From NCBI GenBank assembly GCA_043812795.1, contig JBDRLU010000057.1:1-41849 (forward strand): 41,849 nucleotides of DNA. Reading direction: 5' to 3'. This DNA is from JBDRLU01 sp043812795 (GTDB taxonomy: Bacteria; Chloroflexota; Dehalococcoidia; Dehalococcoidales; UBA2162). Positions 33,111 through 41,184 of this stretch are shown piece after piece. The notes under the pieces were generated by a model. That model saw only the letters and a list, made by a program, of their open reading frames with translations, was not told the DNA's origin and did not search any database. Numbering within the stretch: the stretch's first letter is position 1; every line of letters begins with the position of its first letter. The translations under genes were made by a program, and so were the position numbers.

Positions 33111-33917
33111 TTATTGCCCCGAAGCCGGTTGGGGAACCGTTGTCTTGGGTTTCTTCTGGACGAGCAGGGCTAACCAGATACTCATCTCATAGAGAAGGAC
33201 CAACGGCAGGGCTACTAAAGTCTGATTTATCGGGTCCAGCGTCGGTGTAATGATGGCACCGAGGGCGAAAGCAAGGACAATGGCTATCTTTCGCTTACCT
33301 GCCAGCCAGCGCGAAGTAACCACGCCGAGTCTGGCCAGGAAAGTAGTCAATACCGGCATTTCGAAAACAAGACCGACGGCGAGGAGCAGCCGGGTCACCA
33401 GCGAGATGTAATTCCCAATCCTGATTTGCGGGTCGGCAATCGCACTACCAAAAGTGGTCAGGAATCTTGTTGCCGGCGGTAATAATATGAAATAGGTAAA
33501 GACAACACCCACGAGAAACATTAGCACCACCCAGGGCAATACCAAATAAATGTATCTTTTTTCCTTGGTCGTTAGGGCCGGAGAAACAAACATCACCACT
33601 TCGAAAGTCAGGTAAGGGATAGCTAGAATGAGGCCACCGGCCAGAGCCACCTTCATATAAGTGCCCAGCATCTCGGTCATATCAATATAAATCAGATTCA
33701 GGTCGGGAACAGGAAACAGGTGAAACTTATTCGTGAGGAAGTCAAATATCGGCCGGGTAAAGGGTGATCTATAGGTGAGCAGTTCAAAAATCTGGCTGGC
33801 AAAGGCAAAAGAAAGGGCAGTAGTAATAGCTACAACGATGGCACTTCGTATCAAACGGGTGCGCAGCTCAGCTAGATGACCGAAGATGGTCAACCTCTTT
33901 TCGTTACTTTTTACCAT
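33111..33917 (-). CDS. tatC: Sec-independent protein translocase TatC
   Basis: A 268-residue membrane protein with six predicted helices, the receptor of the twin-arginine translocase. The cytoplasmic N-terminus carries F-G-H-L-A-E-L-R-T-R-L with the conserved Glu used for signal binding. tatA is not seen in the window. The Rieske protein in this window has a twin-arginine-type signal, so TatC is a likely partner. No strong ribosome site is seen at ATG 33915-33917. Confidence 0.94.
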   Translation of the reverse strand: MVKSNEKRLTIFGHLAELRTRLIRSAIVVAITTALSFAFASQIFELLTYRSPFTRPIFDFLTNKFHLFPVPDLNLIYIDMTEMLGTYMKVALAGGLILAIPYLTFEVVMFVSPALTTKEKRYIYLVLPWVVLMFLVGVVFTYFILLPPATRFLTTFGSAIADPQIRIGNYISLVTRLLLAVGLVFEMPVLTTFLARLGVVTSRWLAGKRKIAIVLAFALGAIITPTLDPINQTLVALPLVLLYEMSIWLALLVQKKPKTTVPQPASGQ

Positions 33918-34114
33918 TTACCACTCTCAGACAATGATACCGCGGTTCAAGCACAGATGACATAACCTTCATTATAAAAGCTTGACCAAGAATCCGCAAT
34001 CTAAGATGCTCATTTGGACGACTGACTTAGGAAATACGGACCAATTAAAAGTGACACGGGTAGCCGGTCTGAATTCTTCCTTATCTCGCACGGCTAACGC
34101 AAATCTCAAACTCT

Positions 34115-35044
34115 CTAGATTATCTTGCGCCTGATTCCACCATAACGACCAAGACCGCCTCTTAGCCTCGGGTCAAGAAGGTCCCTCATGGCATCTCCCA
34201 ACATGTTAATACTGAAAACCATGGTTGCCAGAGCTAATCCAGACCAAAAAGCCATCCATGGTGCCAGGAGCATGTAACGCCGTCCGGCTTCGCTCAGCAT
34301 ACCTCCCCAACTGGGGACTGGCGGTGGAATACCAAAACCGAGAAAACTCAGGGTAGCCTCAGCTAGAATCTTTCCGCCTATATCTACGGTGAAAAGAACA
34401 ATTACTATTCCCATTACATTAGGTAGAACATGCTTGATGATTATTCTCCAGGTGGAAGCACCAATGGTATAGGCGGCCTCAATATAAGCATTCTGCCTAA
34501 TTCCGATAACGGCACCTCTGAGCACCCTTGTCGAGCGGATGCCGCCGACTATTCCTAAGACCAGGATAATCTGAAGCAGACCAGGTCCTAACACTGCCAT
34601 TATCGTCATATACATCAGTAATGGCGGAACACACATAAAAGCGTCAACAAACCGTTGCATGATAATATCGACCTTGCCGCCGAGGAACCCGGAGACTGTA
34701 CCAATGAGTACTGTTATCACATTATCAATAACGGATGCTGCCAGGCCGACAATCACTGAAATCCGGGCGCCATAAATAATACGGCTGAGCAAATCTCGTC
34801 CCAGATTGTCGGTACCCATTGGGTGGGCAGCGGATGGAGCATCAAGGCGGGCGGGCAGGTTAATCTCATTATACCCATATGGGGCCAGCCAGTCAGCTGA
34901 AATACCGACGGCAAAAAGCAGGATAGTTATAAAAAAACCCACTGTCCCCAGTGGTTTTTTTATGAGCAGCTGACTGAATAACTCAACAAGCAGAGGTGGT
35001 CGTTTTCTTACCCCTACCGTCTCACGGGCCACCTTATCGGTCAT
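34115..35044 (-). CDS. Peptide/nickel-type ABC transporter permease (OppC/DppC family)
   Basis: A 309-residue inner-membrane permease with a predicted N-terminal OppC_N segment and a BPD_transp_1 domain with the E-A-x-x-S-F-L-G-F-G-I-P-P-P-x-P-S-W-G signature of OppC/DppC. Neither OppB-type permease, nor ATPase, nor substrate-binding protein is adjacent; the gene stands alone with a small frame overlapping its start. Its transport partners must lie elsewhere, or it is a remnant of an operon. Confidence 0.92.
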   Translation of the reverse strand: MTDKVARETVGVRKRPPLLVELFSQLLIKKPLGTVGFFITILLFAVGISADWLAPYGYNEINLPARLDAPSAAHPMGTDNLGRDLLSRIIYGARISVIVGLAASVIDNVITVLIGTVSGFLGGKVDIIMQRFVDAFMCVPPLLMYMTIMAVLGPGLLQIILVLGIVGGIRSTRVLRGAVIGIRQNAYIEAAYTIGASTWRIIIKHVLPNVMGIVIVLFTVDIGGKILAEATLSFLGFGIPPPVPSWGGMLSEAGRRYMLLAPWMAFWSGLALATMVFSINMLGDAMRDLLDPRLRGGLGRYGGIRRKII

Positions 35045-35160
35045 CTTCCGGGATTCTTACCTCTGTAGCCTGGATACCTTACCGCCGGGTGAAAAGACCC
35101 ACCCTCTACTACTTGTGGATTTTGAGGAACCCTCTCCGGCTTAGCTCCACCGAAACCCAT
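35041..35160 (-). CDS. Candidate 39-residue small protein overlapping the permease start
   Basis: An open frame from ATG 35158-35160 to TGA 35041-35043 encodes a Gly/Pro/Arg-rich peptide with P-Q-N-P-Q and Y-P-G-Y-R-G segments. Its stop overlaps the permease start as ATGA, an arrangement typical of coupled genes. Only a GAGG immediately before the ATG could serve as a ribosome site, so it is a weak candidate. It could be the remnant of an upstream operon gene. Confidence 0.35.
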   Translation of the reverse strand: MGFGGAKPERVPQNPQVVEGGSFHPAVRYPGYRGKNPGR

Positions 35161-35301
35161 CCTCAAAAGTGAGCTTACGTTTTCCTGGAAATTAGATTTT
35201 TGTTTCTCTTGAACACAGTGTAAACCATCAGCAGAAGTTTGTCAATAATTTTAGACGTTGTGTCAATATTTTTTACAATGCTAAATTTTTGATATGTATC
35301 A

Positions 35302-35330
35302 TTGTATTTATAAAATCGGTAAAGTATAAT
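35302..35330 (+). promoter_or_regulatory. Promoter for the rplI-dnaB run
   Basis: TTGTAT (35302-35307), 17 bases, and a perfect TATAAT (35325-35330) precede rplI by about 28 bases. The surrounding DNA is AT-rich and lies after the divergent permease gene. Confidence 0.75.
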
Positions 35331-35357
35331 TGGAACAATAGAGAAAAGGAAAGATAA

Positions 35358-35810
35358 ATGAAAGTCATTTTTATTCAGGATGTGTCCAAACTAGCTAAAG
35401 CCGGTGAAACCAAAGAAGTAGCCGACGGTTATGCGCGAAATTTCCTCCTTCCCAAAAAGTTTGCCTTGCCTGCTAATACACAGACCCTTAAAATCGTCGA
35501 GGCAGAAATCAAGCGTCAAGTCCGCAGCCAGGCACAGACGGAAGCGGAGTTGATGGAACTCAGCCAGCAGCTGGAGGGGAAAGAGATTACTTTGCAGGCC
35601 CGGGCCGGGGCAAAGGAAAAACTTTACGGCTCGGTTACGACTGCTGATATTGCCACCGAACTCAAAGATAAATTCGAGTTTGTTATTGACAAAAGAAAAA
35701 TCGAGCTTACCGAACCAATCCGCCAGGTCGGAAGTTACGAAGTAGCGGTGCGGTTGGCTAAGGACATTGTCCCCAAGATAAAAGTTATCGTAGTTGAAGA
35801 AGCAGCTTAA
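35358..35810 (+). CDS. rplI: Ribosomal protein L9
   Basis: A 150-residue ribosomal protein L9 binding 23S rRNA. The N-terminal domain carries the signature with G-E-T-K-E-V-A-D-G-Y-A-R-N-F-L-L-P, and the C-terminal domain is typical. AGGAAAGATAA lies before ATG 35358, and a promoter lies upstream. It is the first gene of the rplI-dnaB-DnaD-like-loader operon. Confidence 0.96.
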   Translation: MKVIFIQDVSKLAKAGETKEVADGYARNFLLPKKFALPANTQTLKIVEAEIKRQVRSQAQTEAELMELSQQLEGKEITLQARAGAKEKLYGSVTTADIATELKDKFEFVIDKRKIELTEPIRQVGSYEVAVRLAKDIVPKIKVIVVEEAA

Positions 35811-35840
35811 GATTGATTTTAGTCTCGAGAGGAGACAACA

Positions 35841-37223
35841 GTGCCAGACGAAAAATTACCCCCTCACGATATTGATGCCGAAGAAGCTGTCATCGGTTCG
35901 CTCTTAATCGATGGTGGTGCTATCTATAAAATTGCCTCCTTTCTTAGTGATGCCAGCTATTTTTATCACGAACCGAACCAGCGCCTTTACGCTGCATGCT
36001 TAACGCTTTACCAGCGCAGCGAAGCTATCGACCAGATTACCGTCGCTCAGGAACTGGACCGGCAGGGCAAACTCGAAGCTTGCGGCGGGGCGGCCTACCT
36101 GAGCCACCTGATTGCGTCCTGTCCGACATCGCTCGATATCGAACATTACGGCCAGATTGTTTACCGCCTGGCAATTAGCCGTCGCCTCATTGACGCTGCC
36201 CGCCGGATTGAAGCCATCGGTTACGAGGCCAATCCTGACGTCGATGATAGTTTGAACAAGGCTGAAGATGTCCTCTTCAAGCTACGCCACGGTCAGACCG
36301 GACGCGACTTCGTCCATATCCGTCAAGTGCTGGACAAATACCTTGAAGGCGCTCCTCTTGAGCAGGTAGCCGGCGCTGGTCAGACGCTGGCCAGTATACC
36401 ATCTAACTTCGCCGGGCTGGATGACTTTCTTAACGGTTTCCAGCGTTCCGACCTGGTCATTATCGCCGGCCGCCCGAGCATGGGCAAGACCAGTTTTGCC
36501 CTCAGTATCGCTAGCAATGCCGCTGTCAAGTATGGTGCCTGCGTTGCGCTGTTTAGCCTGGAAATGGCCCGGGAACCCCTCGTCTTGCGCCTGCTGTCTA
36601 ATGAATCTAACGTTGATTCCAGGCGTGTCCAGCTTGGCGGCCACACCACCGAGGATGAAGAAAAAAGAATTATGAACGCTATCGGTGTCCTCTCGGAAGC
36701 GCCTATCTATATTGATGACTCGCCACAACTCCGCGTCGTCGAAATGCGCAGCAAAGCCCGCCGTCTTTCCTTCGAACGAAATATTGACCTCATTATTATC
36801 GATTACCTGCAGTTAATACAGGGGGAAGCTAAAATAGAAAACAGAGTGCAGGAAATCAGCTATATTTCTCGTTCCCTCAAGGCCTTAGCCCGTGAGCTAA
36901 ATGTACCGGTGCTGGCTGTATCACAACTCAGCCGGGCCGTCGAATTCCGCGCTTCACACCGGCCACAGCTTTCCGACTTACGTGAAAGCGGCAGCATCGA
37001 ACAGGATGCCGACGTCGTCCTTTTCATCTACCGAGACGATTATTACTACAAGAGGGATGAATGGGAAAGCCTGCACCCCGACCTAGACTATCCCGCGGGC
37101 ATTACCGATATTATCATTGCTAAACAGCGCAACGGTCCTACCGGCGAAATCAAGCTGCGTTTTACACCCAAATCAGCCAAATTCGAAGAAGTTGCCGCTA
37201 GCCAGGAAACGAGCCTACTATGA
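35841..37223 (+). CDS. dnaB: Replicative DNA helicase DnaB
   Basis: A 460-residue hexameric helicase that unwinds DNA at the replication fork. The N-terminal domain (1-105, starting L-P-P-H-D-I-D-A-E) is followed by the RecA-like domain with Walker A A-G-R-P-S-M-G-K-T-S and Walker B L-I-I-I-D-Y-L-Q-L. The arginine-finger region E-I-S-Y-I-S-R-S-L-K is intact. The start is GTG 35841-35843, with GAGAGGAG seven bases upstream. It overlaps the next gene by 4 bases (ATGA). Confidence 0.97.
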   Translation: MPDEKLPPHDIDAEEAVIGSLLIDGGAIYKIASFLSDASYFYHEPNQRLYAACLTLYQRSEAIDQITVAQELDRQGKLEACGGAAYLSHLIASCPTSLDIEHYGQIVYRLAISRRLIDAARRIEAIGYEANPDVDDSLNKAEDVLFKLRHGQTGRDFVHIRQVLDKYLEGAPLEQVAGAGQTLASIPSNFAGLDDFLNGFQRSDLVIIAGRPSMGKTSFALSIASNAAVKYGACVALFSLEMAREPLVLRLLSNESNVDSRRVQLGGHTTEDEEKRIMNAIGVLSEAPIYIDDSPQLRVVEMRSKARRLSFERNIDLIIIDYLQLIQGEAKIENRVQEISYISRSLKALARELNVPVLAVSQLSRAVEFRASHRPQLSDLRESGSIEQDADVVLFIYRDDYYYKRDEWESLHPDLDYPAGITDIIIAKQRNGPTGEIKLRFTPKSAKFEEVAASQETSLL

Positions 37224-37933
37224 AGAAATTCGCCGGTTTCCCGGCCCGAATGCAGTTCACCCCCATCCCTAATGTTTTCTTAAGTAGTCTGTTGCCACAG
37301 ATAACCGATATCGCCGAGTTAAAGATAACGCTGCACCTCTTTGCACTGCTTTACCGTAAGAAAGGCTATCCTCGTTTCGTTACTTATAATGAGCTATTAA
37401 ATGACGCTAGCTTAAGAAGCAGCCTCCGGGAAGATACTCAACCAACTGAAGAAGTATTGCATCAGGCTTTAGACATGGCTGTACAGCGGGGTACTATTTT
37501 GCATCTGTTGCTGATGATTGATGAGAGTCCAGAAGATGTGTATTTTCTCAATACCGAGTCTGACCGGCGGGCGGCAGTTAAAATCCAGAACGGTGAATTA
37601 ATTCTGGCCGGTCTAAAGGCCGGAACTCGAATTGAGACAGAGAGCGAGGTAACTCCGCCTGATATTTTTACTCTCTACGAAGAAAATATCGGCATGTTGA
37701 CACCAATGATTGCTGAAGAACTGCGCGCCGCTGAAAAGTTGTACCCTCAAGGTTGGATTGAAGACGCTATCAAAGAAGCCGCCAAACAGAACGCCCGGAA
37801 ATGGAGCTATATCTCCGCCGTTCTGGAGCGTTGGTCCCAAGAAGGTAAGAGTGATGGAACCTATCGGAGAGATTCTAAAGCGAATCAGGAAAGATACCAC
37901 CGACAAAAATACGGGCACATGGTCCAACGCTGA
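37220..37933 (+). CDS. DnaD-domain replication protein
   Basis: A 237-residue protein with a C-terminal DnaD/DnaB_2-type domain at about 150-210, with Y-E-E-N-I-G-M-L-T-P-M-I-A-E-E-L and W-S-Y-I-S-A-V-L-E-R-W, found in primosome proteins of Gram-positive bacteria. The N-terminal part is predicted helical and winged-helix-like. Its start overlaps dnaB by 4 bases, and its end overlaps the loader gene by 80 bases. It probably acts in helicase loading or restart with DnaB. The presence of both DnaD- and DnaC-type proteins is notable. Confidence 0.88.
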   Translation: MKKFAGFPARMQFTPIPNVFLSSLLPQITDIAELKITLHLFALLYRKKGYPRFVTYNELLNDASLRSSLREDTQPTEEVLHQALDMAVQRGTILHLLLMIDESPEDVYFLNTESDRRAAVKIQNGELILAGLKAGTRIETESEVTPPDIFTLYEENIGMLTPMIAEELRAAEKLYPQGWIEDAIKEAAKQNARKWSYISAVLERWSQEGKSDGTYRRDSKANQERYHRQKYGHMVQR

Positions 37934-39266
37934 ACCAACAGCCGACCTATACGAACCAGTCTGCCCTATTTGCAAAGGTTTTAAATTCGTTTACCCGTTG
38001 CTGCCATCGGGCAAACCGGACTACAGCCAAGTTGTCCCCTGCCAGTGCACCCAACAGGAAGCCGACAAAGAGCGGCTGGCCCGCCTACAACGGTACAGTA
38101 ACCTCGGCTCGTTGACTTCTCTCACCTTTGCTAACCTGAACCCTCAGGGGAAAAGCAAAAACCCGGCGGACCAGGAGCAATTTAACTTTGCCTACCAGGC
38201 TGCTCTAGCCTTCGCCGAGAAACCGGACGGATGGCTGGTATTGACCGGCCCCAGCGGTTCCGGCAAAACGCATCTGGCCGCCGCTATCGCCAACTACTGC
38301 ATCCTTAAAAGTCACCCCGTTTTTTATATCACCGTGCCCGACCTGCTCGACCACCTGCGTGCCAGTTTCAGCCCGGGTAGTGAAATGCCCTATGACGAAT
38401 TCTTCGAACAGGTGAGGAATATCAGGTTGCTAATTCTAGATGACCTCGGTGCTCAGTCCAGTACCGGCTGGGCGAAAGAAAAACTCGACCAGCTTTTGAA
38501 CCACCGCTTCAATAATCAGCTACCCACGGTAATCGTTTCCATCACGCCTCTCGATGAACTGGAAGATAGGCTGCGTACCCGCCTGCTCAATGCCAGCTTC
38601 TGCCAGATTTACCGGCTCAGCGGAGAACTTCCTGCCGTCGCATCCTTTGACTGGGGGCCGGGGTTCGAACTGGAAAAAGGCATGACCTTTGAAAATTTCG
38701 ACTGGAAACGGGAAGAATTAACCCTGGAACAACGCCAGAACCTGGAGGCTGCTTTCAATCTTGCCCGCGACTTCGCCAGGCGTGACTTTGTTGCATCACC
38801 CGATGTCTGGTTGATATTTCAAGGCGATAATGGTTGCGGCAAGACCCATCTGGCAGCAGCTATCGTTAACTACCGCCATCAGATGAAACAACCCGCCCTT
38901 TTTATTGTGGTGCCAGACTTACTCGACCGCCTGCGCTCTACTTTCCACCCCGACAGCAAGCTGTCCTACGACCAGTACTTTGAAGAAGTAAAGAATACTT
39001 CTTTGCTTATACTTGACGACCTAGGCAAACAAACGACAACGCAATGGGCACAAGAAAAACTCTATCAACTTATCAACTTTCGCTACAATGCCCGCCTACC
39101 GATGGTAGTAACCACTAATTGTACGATTGATGAGTTGGATAGTCCGATAAGCTCAAGATTCGTCCACCCCAAAATAAGTACCTTTTTTCATATTACTGCC
39201 CCGGGCTACTGGACCAGACAATCTAGCCAGAAGAAAATATCCCGTACCAGCCGTAGAGAACGCTAA
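37854..39266 (+). CDS. DnaC/DnaI-like helicase loader with two tandem AAA+ ATPase domains
   Basis: A 470-residue protein. The first 70 residues hold a Cys-rich part (C37, C40, C63, C65) that could bind zinc. Two DnaC-like AAA+ modules follow: module 1 has Walker A GPSGSGKT (132-139) and Walker B LLILDD (192-197); module 2 has Walker A GDNGCGKT (324-331) and Walker B LLILDD (384-389). The modules share G-K-T-H-L-A-A-A-I and V-P-D-L-L-D-x-L-R stretches, so they arose by internal duplication. DnaC and DnaI have one. ATG 37854 is chosen since the homologous region begins here; it overlaps the DnaD-like gene by 80 bases. It probably loads the DnaB two genes upstream. Confidence 0.9.
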   Translation: MEPIGEILKRIRKDTTDKNTGTWSNAEPTADLYEPVCPICKGFKFVYPLLPSGKPDYSQVVPCQCTQQEADKERLARLQRYSNLGSLTSLTFANLNPQGKSKNPADQEQFNFAYQAALAFAEKPDGWLVLTGPSGSGKTHLAAAIANYCILKSHPVFYITVPDLLDHLRASFSPGSEMPYDEFFEQVRNIRLLILDDLGAQSSTGWAKEKLDQLLNHRFNNQLPTVIVSITPLDELEDRLRTRLLNASFCQIYRLSGELPAVASFDWGPGFELEKGMTFENFDWKREELTLEQRQNLEAAFNLARDFARRDFVASPDVWLIFQGDNGCGKTHLAAAIVNYRHQMKQPALFIVVPDLLDRLRSTFHPDSKLSYDQYFEEVKNTSLLILDDLGKQTTTQWAQEKLYQLINFRYNARLPMVVTTNCTIDELDSPISSRFVHPKISTFFHITAPGYWTRQSSQKKISRTSRRER

Positions 39267-39330
39267 AAGTTTACATCGGGGAAAATTTTCATTAAAATGA
39301 ACAACAGTTATCATCTATCGAGAGAACGTC

Positions 39331-39843
39331 ATGATAGCCAACTCTCCAGTACTGGTACTTAATCAAAATTATGAGCCGCTAAATATCTGCCGGGTACGAC
39401 GGGCTGTCGTACTCTTGTTCGAGGACAGAGCAGAAATGCTCGAAAACGGCTCGGGCTTCATCCATTCGGCTGACCATGAGTTCCCCATACCTTCCGTCAT
39501 CCGTCTGGCGGCGATGGTCAAGCGTCCCCGCCCCCACGAGAAAAGATTAACCCGGCTGGAGATTTTTAATCGTGACCATTATACCTGTCAGTACTGCGGC
39601 AAACAATCGAGACATCTTACTCTCGACCACGTCTTACCACGCTCCCGTGGCGGCCAGCATACCTGGGAGAATATCGTCAGTGCCTGCGTCCCGTGCAACC
39701 GCCGTAAAGCCGGCCGGACGCCAAGAGAAGCCGGACTAAAACTAATTAACCAGCCCGTCCGACCACGCGGTAACGGGCTTTTTTATATCCCCCTCTCGGC
39801 GACACAAACGAGAGACGAGTGGAAAAAGTACCTCCTCCAGTAA
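39331..39843 (+). CDS. HNH endonuclease
   Basis: A 170-residue protein. The HNH domain (about 85-135) has a Zn-type C-x-x-C pair (CQYC and CVPC), T-L-D-H-V-L-P-R-S-R-G-G and N-I-V-S-A-C. An N-terminal domain of 80 residues starts V-L-V-L-N-Q-N-Y-E-P-L-N, which is typical of a widespread HNH family of unclear role. A terminator-like hairpin lies inside the last part of the reading frame (39752-39784). Confidence 0.92.
   Translation: MIANSPVLVLNQNYEPLNICRVRRAVVLLFEDRAEMLENGSGFIHSADHEFPIPSVIRLAAMVKRPRPHEKRLTRLEIFNRDHYTCQYCGKQSRHLTLDHVLPRSRGGQHTWENIVSACVPCNRRKAGRTPREAGLKLINQPVRPRGNGLFYIPLSATQTRDEWKKYLLQ
39752..39784 (+). terminator. Terminator-like hairpin inside the HNH gene
   Basis: AGCCCGT (39752-39758) pairs with ACGGGCT (39773-39779), with inner CCG/CGG pairing, and is followed by a run of T (39779-39784). 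It looks like an intrinsic terminator although the HNH frame continues to 39843, so full-length mRNA may need readthrough. Confidence 0.6.
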
Positions 39844-39862
39844 ACCCAAGCCTTTCAGTCTA

Positions 39863-39891
39863 TTGACAAAAAACCCTGGCTGAAGTAATTT
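39863..39891 (+). promoter_or_regulatory. Promoter of the seleno-glutaredoxin gene
   Basis: A perfect TTGACA (39863-39868), 17 bases, then TAATTT (39886-39891). The start should lie about 12 bases before the ATG 39910. The -35/-10 pair and spacing are identical to the iscR promoter. AGGGGG about six bases before the ATG is a good ribosome site. Confidence 0.75.
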
Positions 39892-39909
39892 CAATCTAGG
39901 GGGTATTGT

Positions 39910-40173
39910 ATGGCTGAAAAGAAAGTAATCGTTTATACCACCTCGACCTGACCCTGGTGTCACCGGGCGAAAGAGTATCTTTCGCAAAAAGGTGTCTCGT
40001 TTACCGAGTATGACGTAGCCGCCGACCGGGACAAAGCCAAAGAAATGATTGAGAAAACCAAACAGATGGCTGTCCCCGTCATTGTCATTGACGACCATGC
40101 TATCGTCGGTTTTAACCAGGCCGAAATCGATAGTCTGTTGACACAAGGACTTCCGGAGCAAGATAAGAAGTAA
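39910..40173 (+). CDS. Selenocysteine glutaredoxin-like protein (UGA-encoded)
   Basis: An 87-residue glutaredoxin/NrdH-fold protein. Start ATG 39910-39912. The TGA at 39949-39951 is in frame and falls exactly at the first active-site residue: the sequence reads T-T-S-T-U-P-W-C-H, matching the CPYC/CPWC redox centre with Sec14 in place of the first Cys. Family marks V-P-V-I-V-I-D and a G-F-N-Q substrate site follow. Standard gene finding stops at the TGA and misses the gene. A hairpin of the SECIS type follows the UGA (39967-39985). It is 38 bases before the AhpF/TrxB-like reductase, its probable electron donor. Sec insertion is supported by selA, selB, selC and selD here. Confidence 0.93.
39967..39985 (+). 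promoter_or_regulatory. SECIS hairpin of the seleno-glutaredoxin
   Basis: GCGAAAG (39967-39973) and CTTTCGC (39979-39985) form a perfect 7-bp stem around the loop AGTAT, 16 bases past the UGA. G is the second loop base and the loop lies 23-27 bases after the UGA, which is the bacterial SECIS pattern recognised by SelB. Confidence 0.85.
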
Positions 40174-40211
40174 ATACGCTAGTACTTATCTGCCAGAACA
40201 AGAAATAAGCG

Positions 40212-41126
40212 ATGTATGATTTACTGATAGTCGGTGGAGGGCCGGCTGGGATTACCGCCGGCGTGTATGCTGCGCGCAAACGCCTTACCACGTTACTCAT
40301 TGCCGGCGATATCGGCGGGCAGGTCAATAGGACGTTAGGTATCGAAAATTACCTCGGCTACCAGTTTATCGAAGGACCGGAGTTAATCAGTAAGTTTCAA
40401 ACACAAATGGGCCAGTATCCCATCGACCGGAAAATCGGCAACAAAGTCTCCCGTCTGGAAACGACCGAAGAGGGATTTACGGCGATAACTGAAACCGGAG
40501 AAGAATACCAGGCTAAGGCAGCCATCGTGGCCACAGGGAAAAGGCCGAAGCCACTCGATGTACCGGGGGAGAAAGAATTCGCCGGTAGAGGCGTTACCTA
40601 CTGTTCCATTTGCGACGGACCGATTTTTGCCGGACAAAGAGTGGCCGTAATTGGTGGCGGTAACTCGGCACTCGAGGCGGCCCTCGATATGGTCAAAATT
40701 GCCGAGCACGTCGACCTGATTACACTGGGCAAGTTCACCGGTGACGCTGTTCTCGTCGAAAAATTACACGCCGCCAACAACCTGAGCGTCTTTCTCGACC
40801 ACCTGACGGAAAAGGTGGAAGGCCAGGATTTTGTCAAAGGTATCATCATAAAAAGTTTCAAGACCGGTGAAAAGAAACAGCTCAGAGTCAACGGGGTCTT
40901 TGTTGAAATCGGGATGATACCCAACTCTGAGCCGGTGAGAGAACTCGTCACCCTTAACAATCTGGGAGAGGTGGCGGTCAACTGCTCGTGCGAAACAGGT
41001 ATCCCGGGGCTTTATGCGGCCGGGGATGTTACCGATGTACCTGAAAAACAAATTGTGGTGGCGGCCGGGGAAGGCGCCAAAGCAGCACTTCAGGCACACC
41101 GGTACCTGCAAAGACTGGCGGAATAA
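40212..41126 (+). CDS. Thioredoxin reductase-like flavoprotein (AhpF/TrxB type)
   Basis: A 304-residue FAD-dependent disulfide reductase. The FAD motif G-G-G-P-A-G-I-T-A (8-16), the redox pair C131-S-I-C134, a second nucleotide motif G-G-G-N-S-A-L-E-A (148-156) and the C-terminal A-G-D-V-T-D-V-P stretch are intact. The HRRxxxRA element that binds the NADPH phosphate is absent; the region reads L-I-T-L-G-K-F-T-G-D, and the C-terminal blocks resemble AhpF, so NADH is more likely as donor. It starts 38 bases after the seleno-glutaredoxin, suggesting one operon and reduction of that selenoprotein. Confidence 0.93.
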   Translation: MYDLLIVGGGPAGITAGVYAARKRLTTLLIAGDIGGQVNRTLGIENYLGYQFIEGPELISKFQTQMGQYPIDRKIGNKVSRLETTEEGFTAITETGEEYQAKAAIVATGKRPKPLDVPGEKEFAGRGVTYCSICDGPIFAGQRVAVIGGGNSALEAALDMVKIAEHVDLITLGKFTGDAVLVEKLHAANNLSVFLDHLTEKVEGQDFVKGIIIKSFKTGEKKQLRVNGVFVEIGMIPNSEPVRELVTLNNLGEVAVNCSCETGIPGLYAAGDVTDVPEKQIVVAAGEGAKAALQAHRYLQRLAE

Positions 41127-41184
41127 CCGATGCCTTCTTAAAGCCGTAGTCAATGAAGCTTCGATATCCTTGAATTAACATAAT

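Noticed and set aside
37710..37853. Longer loader start within the DnaD-like gene
   Set aside because: The extra 48 residues lie fully inside the DnaD-like coding region in another frame and resemble nothing; ATG 37854 fits the protein better.
39949..39951. TGA as a true stop making a pseudogene
   Set aside because: It falls exactly at the active-site position, the remainder of the fold is intact, a SECIS hairpin follows and the Sec machinery is present.
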